In this document: positions 37,025 to 39,780 of the stretch, piece by piece
Layout: the number at the start of each line of letters is the position of its first letter
Position numbering within the stretch: the first letter of the stretch is position 1
Notes under the pieces: model-generated
Database searches by the model: none
What the model was told of the DNA's origin: nothing
The model's input: only the letters and a program-made list of their open reading frames with translations
Source: a virus
DNA length: 39,780 nucleotides
Virus record (IMG/VR): IMGVR_UViG_3300020457_000024
Location: 1-39,780 of that record
Reading direction: 5' to 3' (one strand)
Made by a program: the position numbers and the translations under genes

Positions 37025-37372
37025 ATGGAACATCGAGGAGAAAGAATAGAAACAGTCGTAACAGACGAAGACGGTAATGAAAAAATAGAGATAACATGGG
37101 CGCAACCATCATCAATAAGTGGCCCGTTTATTGATACTTCTATATCAGTAGAAGACGAATTATTAGCAGATGCATGGGATGAAATTAGAGCAATGAGAGA
37201 TACATATCTAAAAAGAGTTGACATACATCAGGGAGTATTAAGATACAACACCTTGACTGAAACTCAACAAGCAGAACTAGCCACATATAGACAGGCTTTA
37301 CTAGACATTACAGATGAAGACACCCCTGATGACGCTATAGCCAATATGCCTGTTAAACCAGAGTGGGTCTAA
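37025..37372 (+). CDS. Tail fibre assembly chaperone (Phage_tail_APC-like, 115 aa)
   Basis: The C-terminal half has the family layout: AWDEIRAMRDTYLKR, then LTETQQAELATYRQALLDI, ending in a Pro-rich MPVKPEWV tail, as in phage tail assembly chaperones encoded right after fibre genes. Its role is to fold or trimerise the upstream fibre. It begins 9 bases after the fibre stop with GAGGAAATAAC before ATG 37025. It is the last plus-strand gene; the operon then meets the minus-strand early genes. Confidence 0.8.
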   Translation: MEHRGERIETVVTDEDGNEKIEITWAQPSSISGPFIDTSISVEDELLADAWDEIRAMRDTYLKRVDIHQGVLRYNTLTETQQAELATYRQALLDITDEDTPDDAIANMPVKPEWV

Positions 37373-37563
37373 GATATTACCCAACAAGAACGCCATAGAG
37401 CGTGTTTGTGAGTCGGTGCTAAACTAACCGGAATCTGGTTTTTTGTGGCCTCTAATAGCCATTCAAGGCCCATCCAAGTAGGATTTTTCAGGCGAATCAC
37501 GGTGATATTTTGGGGGTCACAGGCGACCTCTATCAGCGCGAACAAGAATGAGAAAACCGACAT
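37369..37563 (-). CDS. Doubtful 64-aa ORF in the convergent region
   Basis: This ORF occupies most of the convergent gap on the minus strand. Its codons are visibly more GC-rich (GCG, CTG, GTC, GCC, CGC) than the AT-rich viral genes nearby. The translation looks protein-like (VIRLKNPTWMGLEWLLEATKN). It lacks a ribosome-binding site, lies beyond the oligo-T tract ending the upstream minus-strand operon, and contains the plus-strand terminator hairpin. It may be a transferred or degraded gene piece or a structured RNA. Confidence 0.25.
   Translation of the reverse strand: MSVFSFLFALIEVACDPQNITVIRLKNPTWMGLEWLLEATKNQIPVSLAPTHKHALWRSCWVIS
37426..37444 (+). terminator. Terminator-like hairpin and T-run after the late operon
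   Basis: AACCGG and CTGGTT (37426-37431 and 37435-37440, one G.T pair, 3-base loop) run into T6 (37439-37444). This is the usual stem plus T-run layout on the plus strand, about 50 bases after the last late gene. In archaea the T-run alone would suffice. Confidence 0.5.
37496..37506. repeat. 11-bp palindrome in the convergent region
   Basis: ATCAC-G-GTGAT is a perfect inverted repeat, and a GGTC/GACC inverted pair lies about 10 bases further on (37515-37528). It could be a protein-binding site or part of a structured RNA. No match to a known operator can be made. Confidence 0.3.
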
Positions 37564-37676
37564 TATTTAACATCGAATCTAAAATAGGCTATTCTCAAAA
37601 GTTGATTTTCCTAGAGCCTTATTTTGACGTTTTCTTAAAAAGCCGTTTTTGGGGGTTTTGAAAAACCAAAAAAAAT
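37564..37676. terminator. Convergent oligo-T/oligo-A terminator zone
   Basis: On the minus strand, an eight-T tract (plus-strand A-run 37668-37675) directly follows the zinc-ribbon stop. It is followed by GGTTTTTCAAAACC, which can form a small hairpin, and more T-runs (for example opposite plus-strand A4 at 37637-37640). Plus-strand T-runs are present too (37646-37650). Oligo-T tracts are the known intrinsic terminators of archaea. There is no gene in this 113-base stretch. Confidence 0.55.
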
Positions 37677-37838
37677 TTAGTGGGCCTCCGCTAAGGGTAA
37701 GATTTTTTCAGACCAGAGAGCATTACACTCCCTGCATTCCCAAATCTTAACCCTTTGCGGAGAACCCACATAGAAACCTAGAATTCTTCTAGGAATCGTT
37801 TCCTCGCCACAATTGGCACATTGTTCCCTAAGTGCCAC
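37677..37838 (-). CDS. 53-aa zinc-ribbon protein
   Basis: Two CxxC pairs, QCANCGEE near residues 7-10 and WECRECNALW near 35-38, make a compact zinc ribbon typical of small viral nucleic-acid-binding or transcription regulators. I choose GTG at 37838 because GTGAGG lies about 9 bases upstream; another GTG at 37853 would add five residues. It overlaps the end of the membrane-protein gene by 11 bases. It is the last gene of the minus-strand operon, just before oligo-T terminators. Confidence 0.7.
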   Translation of the reverse strand: MALREQCANCGEETIPRRILGFYVGSPQRVKIWECRECNALWSEKILPLAEAH

Positions 37839-37983
37839 GTTGTTGTTCCTCACTAATTAGTTGTTCCATATATTCTTCTATGGTTTCATTTGTAACCTTT
37901 GCAGACCCAAATGCCGCGAAGAATAGTAAACTAATAGCAAGTACAAATACAATCCATAGCACTATCTCTAATGTTGTTGCCAT
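37828..37983 (-). CDS. 51-aa single-TM membrane protein
   Basis: The ATG at 37983 overlaps the exonuclease stop (TAATG), a clear coupling signal. Residues about 5-27 form one strong transmembrane helix (IVLWIVFVLAISLLFFAAF). The C-terminal 24 residues are acidic and helical, probably cytoplasmic. The small size and early-operon position are typical of virus-encoded membrane effectors such as host-takeover or superinfection-exclusion proteins, but no family is recognised and the function is unknown. Confidence 0.7.
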   Translation of the reverse strand: MATTLEIVLWIVFVLAISLLFFAAFGSAKVTNETIEEYMEQLISEEQQRGT

Positions 37984-38579
37984 TACCAATCTACCTCCAA
38001 TGTTCTTTCTTCTTCGTCATCAATTGAATAACCCTTTACAAATCCCTCATCTTTGCCGTGTTTCCACAAGTCATAAACTAATTGACAATCTTTTAAACAA
38101 TACTCAGCAACCTCTGAGTATTTACCTTCTTTCCAAATAACAGGTGCGTCTGCACTATCCATTGTTTTTGCATCACCTAATGTGTGCTTTACTAAATTAC
38201 TTAAACTAAAACGCTGTCCTGTTATGGTACTTACTTCCCTACTTGTATCAATGTAGGCTTTCTTATTAAAGTATTTATTGATACAAAATATATCCATAGA
38301 GTCACGTAATACTGGTAGGTCAAAGGCTGCTAAGTTATGTCCTAGTAATATACCACCCTTTTGTATATGGTCGTCTAGGTCAAACTTTAACTGTCTTAAT
38401 GATTTAACAACAGTACCTCCCTTCGTTAAATCATCTACAGCCTTATCAATATAAACAGTACCCACATCACCATCCCATGTGCAAACTACAGATGGAAGAA
38501 ACATATGGGTATTGCCCCACCCACCAATTTCGTGAGCAAAGTTTTTTGTTTCAATATCTAATGCTAATACATTACCCAA
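37983..38579 (-). CDS. Stand-alone DEDDy 3'-5' exonuclease (198 aa)
   Basis: An RNase H-like DEDDy exonuclease of the PolB-proofreading type. ExoI is ALDIETK (Asp8, Glu10), ExoII is GHNLAAFDLP (Asp87) and ExoIII is YCLKD (Tyr160, Asp164). It would remove 3' nucleotides during replication, recombination or repair, using two metal ions. The only upstream start left by the frame is TTG 38579, placed after a GGGGATGAG purine stretch and overlapping the previous small gene. The length of about 200 residues means exonuclease only, with no polymerase domain. Confidence 0.85.
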   Translation of the reverse strand: MGNVLALDIETKNFAHEIGGWGNTHMFLPSVVCTWDGDVGTVYIDKAVDDLTKGGTVVKSLRQLKFDLDDHIQKGGILLGHNLAAFDLPVLRDSMDIFCINKYFNKKAYIDTSREVSTITGQRFSLSNLVKHTLGDAKTMDSADAPVIWKEGKYSEVAEYCLKDCQLVYDLWKHGKDEGFVKGYSIDDEEERTLEVDW

Positions 38580-38649
38580 ATATACTCATCCCCAATATTG
38601 CTGCAACAATCGTTACTACTGGTTTAACTATTCCTGTGGCTTTACTCAT
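38572..38649 (-). CDS. 25-aa hydrophobic membrane peptide
   Basis: ATG 38649 lies inside the end of the upstream gene and is preceded by GGTGGTGGAG, a strong ribosome-binding site. The stop overlaps the exonuclease start region. The product is a short Lys-containing N-terminus followed by one hydrophobic helix (VVTIVAAILGMSIFG). Good start signal, exact fit into the overlapping gene chain and lack of other coding use of the gap support it as real. The function is unknown. Confidence 0.6.
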   Translation of the reverse strand: MSKATGIVKPVVTIVAAILGMSIFG

Positions 38650-38890
38650 CTCCACCACCCCATAAACTCTTCAATGTCTTTTCTCTTTCTGCCTTTGGTT
38701 CAATAACCTTTGGCGCACTAACTTGCCTGCGTAGGAAAGTTACTATTCTCTCTTCACCTATAGATAGATTATCATATGCTTCCCAACCATCTTTGCCTTC
38801 TGCATTTAGATTATCTATCATATTCTTAGGCCCATTCAATATACTGAATACAAGAAACTTATATTCATATTTTGCTCCTTCATAACTCAT
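38642..38890 (-). CDS. DUF4177-like small protein (82 aa)
   Basis: The pattern YEYKFLVFSI, then a LNAEGKDGWEAY turn, then a strand ending TFLRRQ, matches the small DUF4177 fold found in bacteria, archaea and phages. The C-terminal 25 residues are a charged tail ending in Gly/Asp/Glu. Its start overlaps the stop of the upstream gene (ATGA-type, 38887-38890). Biochemical function is not known for the family. Confidence 0.6.
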   Translation of the reverse strand: MSYEGAKYEYKFLVFSILNGPKNMIDNLNAEGKDGWEAYDNLSIGEERIVTFLRRQVSAPKVIEPKAEREKTLKSLWGGGDE

Positions 38891-39780
38891 GTCATATCCT
38901 CCTTTAATTTAACGTAAACGCTTTTATTTATTCTGTTTTCTTCAAAGTATTCCCCAATAGATTTCTTCCACCAATTGTAAATAGTTTGTTGTCCCTTCTG
39001 AGTTTTCTTTCTAACCTCTTGAAGTAATAATGTTTTATGCACCCATCCATCGTTACTGTCCATATCACGATATATTGCTTTAAACACTCCTAAATTTGCT
39101 GTTTGTGCCACTGCTACCTTCTCAACCCGAAGTGCCTCATCTAGCCAAGATACGAGACTCTTATAACATTGTCGAACAATCGAGGCCGCTTGTTGCACAT
39201 TTTTCTGTGTAACAATAAATCTTTTGCTTTTATCCTTTATACTTGGGGCTTCCGCTACTGCACACAATACTGCCAGTTTTTGGATATGTTTCAATATCCT
39301 GTTAATAAAAGTTTCAACTGCTTGAAACACTTCTGGTCTACTATGGCTAATATATTCCTCCATTAGAATACATTCACGCAATAAAGCATCTCTCGCATCA
39401 GGTGCTATCTTTATCACCTTAAGTGGGTCTTGCCCTACTTCATCATAACGTTCCTTTACAGCATCATAAATCGTAGCAATACTTTTTGAGTATTTAATCT
39501 TCGGTGCTTCTTTTTGTTGCACAGTACCATAATCAGAAATTAACTTTCTTCTCATTTTCTTCTGCACATCTTGTGGCACTTCCCATATAAATATCAAGAG
39601 TCTTTGCAGAACACCCTTTTCTGTAATAACACTTGTTAGTGTCTTTGGGATATATGATGTACCATAAACTGAACGCTTGCATATACATTCTATAGGTTCA
39701 TCACCCTGCTTCAACTTCTTAGAGATAACGAAAGTTTCTCCCCACATGGTATTCATAAATGTATTCAAATACACAATCGC
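38887..39780 (-). CDS. C-terminal part of a primase/helicase-like protein (5' truncated)
   Basis: The frame stays open to the right edge, so the GTG at 39774 is probably internal and the N-terminal part lies outside the window. The visible part resembles the C-terminal region of DUF3987-type and related primase-helicases: a KGVLQRLLIFIWEVP segment (the 'bottom of the ATPase' pattern), a helical stretch, then LAVLCAVAEAP followed by ITQKNVQQAASIVRQ-like helices, and a final winged-helix-like region (QTIYNWWKKSIGEYF). No Walker motifs are inside the window. It heads the minus-strand early operon. Confidence 0.5.
   Translation of the reverse strand, partial: AIVYLNTFMNTMWGETFVISKKLKQGDEPIECICKRSVYGTSYIPKTLTSVITEKGVLQRLLIFIWEVPQDVQKKMRRKLISDYGTVQQKEAPKIKYSKSIATIYDAVKERYDEVGQDPLKVIKIAPDARDALLRECILMEEYISHSRPEVFQAVETFINRILKHIQKLAVLCAVAEAPSIKDKSKRFIVTQKNVQQAASIVRQCYKSLVSWLDEALRVEKVAVAQTANLGVFKAIYRDMDSNDGWVHKTLLLQEVRKKTQKGQQTIYNWWKKSIGEYFEENRINKSVYVKLKEDMT

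Noticed and set aside
37832-38140. 102-aa plus-strand ORF across the early operon
   Set aside because: It is antisense to the membrane protein and exonuclease genes, both of which have better motif and start evidence.
1-39780. CRISPR arrays, tRNA genes or insertion sequences
   Set aside because: No spaced direct repeats, no cloverleaf/GGTTCGAATCC signature, and no transposase or terminal inverted repeats were seen by eye; a dedicated search was not possible.

Overview
The window is a 39.8-kb piece of a head-tailed (Caudoviricetes-type) dsDNA virus genome. It is low in GC and densely packed, with genes joined by ATGA/TAATG overlaps. The host is probably an archaeon. The evidence is recurring GGTGA-type ribosome-binding sites, an archaeal/eukaryotic-type ATP-dependent DNA ligase, oligo-T tracts at the convergent gene ends, and marine-phage-style fibre repeats. 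A marine Euryarchaeota (Poseidoniales/magrovirus-like) virus is my best guess. This is inference; a bacterial host cannot be excluded from this window alone. No terminase, portal or DNA polymerase lies inside the window, and both ends cut through genes.

Layout. (1) 1-1561: the 3' end of a coiled-coil protein, then three small unrecognised proteins. (2) 1564-8002, head block: a large ATP-dependent DNA ligase with a long C-terminal extension, an XkdF-like prohead protease fused to a scaffold (with an apparent nested scaffold start), the HK97-fold major capsid protein, a small decoration-type protein followed by a strong hairpin, a protein with a histone-H1-like tail, and another small beta-rich protein. 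(3) 8011-12587, an unusual insert between head and connector genes: two small membrane proteins, a complete Ras/Arf-like small GTPase, a zinc-binding protein, a Q-rich protein and a 592-residue unknown. (4) 12584-18212: connector/completion proteins, tail tube, a tail-assembly chaperone pair joined by a recognisable -1 frameshift site (GGGAAAT), and the tape measure. (5) 18213-37372, adhesion apparatus: distal tail protein, a LamG-type protein with a very large internal insert, a 2422-residue hub protein, a fibre-collar protein, a 2580-residue repetitive fibre and its assembly chaperone. (6) About 37.4-37.7 kb: a convergent intergenic zone with oligo-T terminators and a compositionally distinct segment. 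(7) 37677-39780, minus strand: an overlapping early-type operon with the C-terminal part of a primase/helicase-like protein, a DUF4177-like protein, a 25-residue membrane peptide, a stand-alone DEDDy 3'-5' exonuclease, a 51-residue membrane protein and a 53-residue zinc ribbon. Three of these genes are very short.

Roles: the plus strand is the late (virion) module, and the minus strand is the tail of a replication/early module. The least expected elements are the membrane-plus-small-GTPase cassette inside the virion gene order, the DNA ligase inside the head operon, the nested scaffold start and the archaeal-virus tail frameshift.
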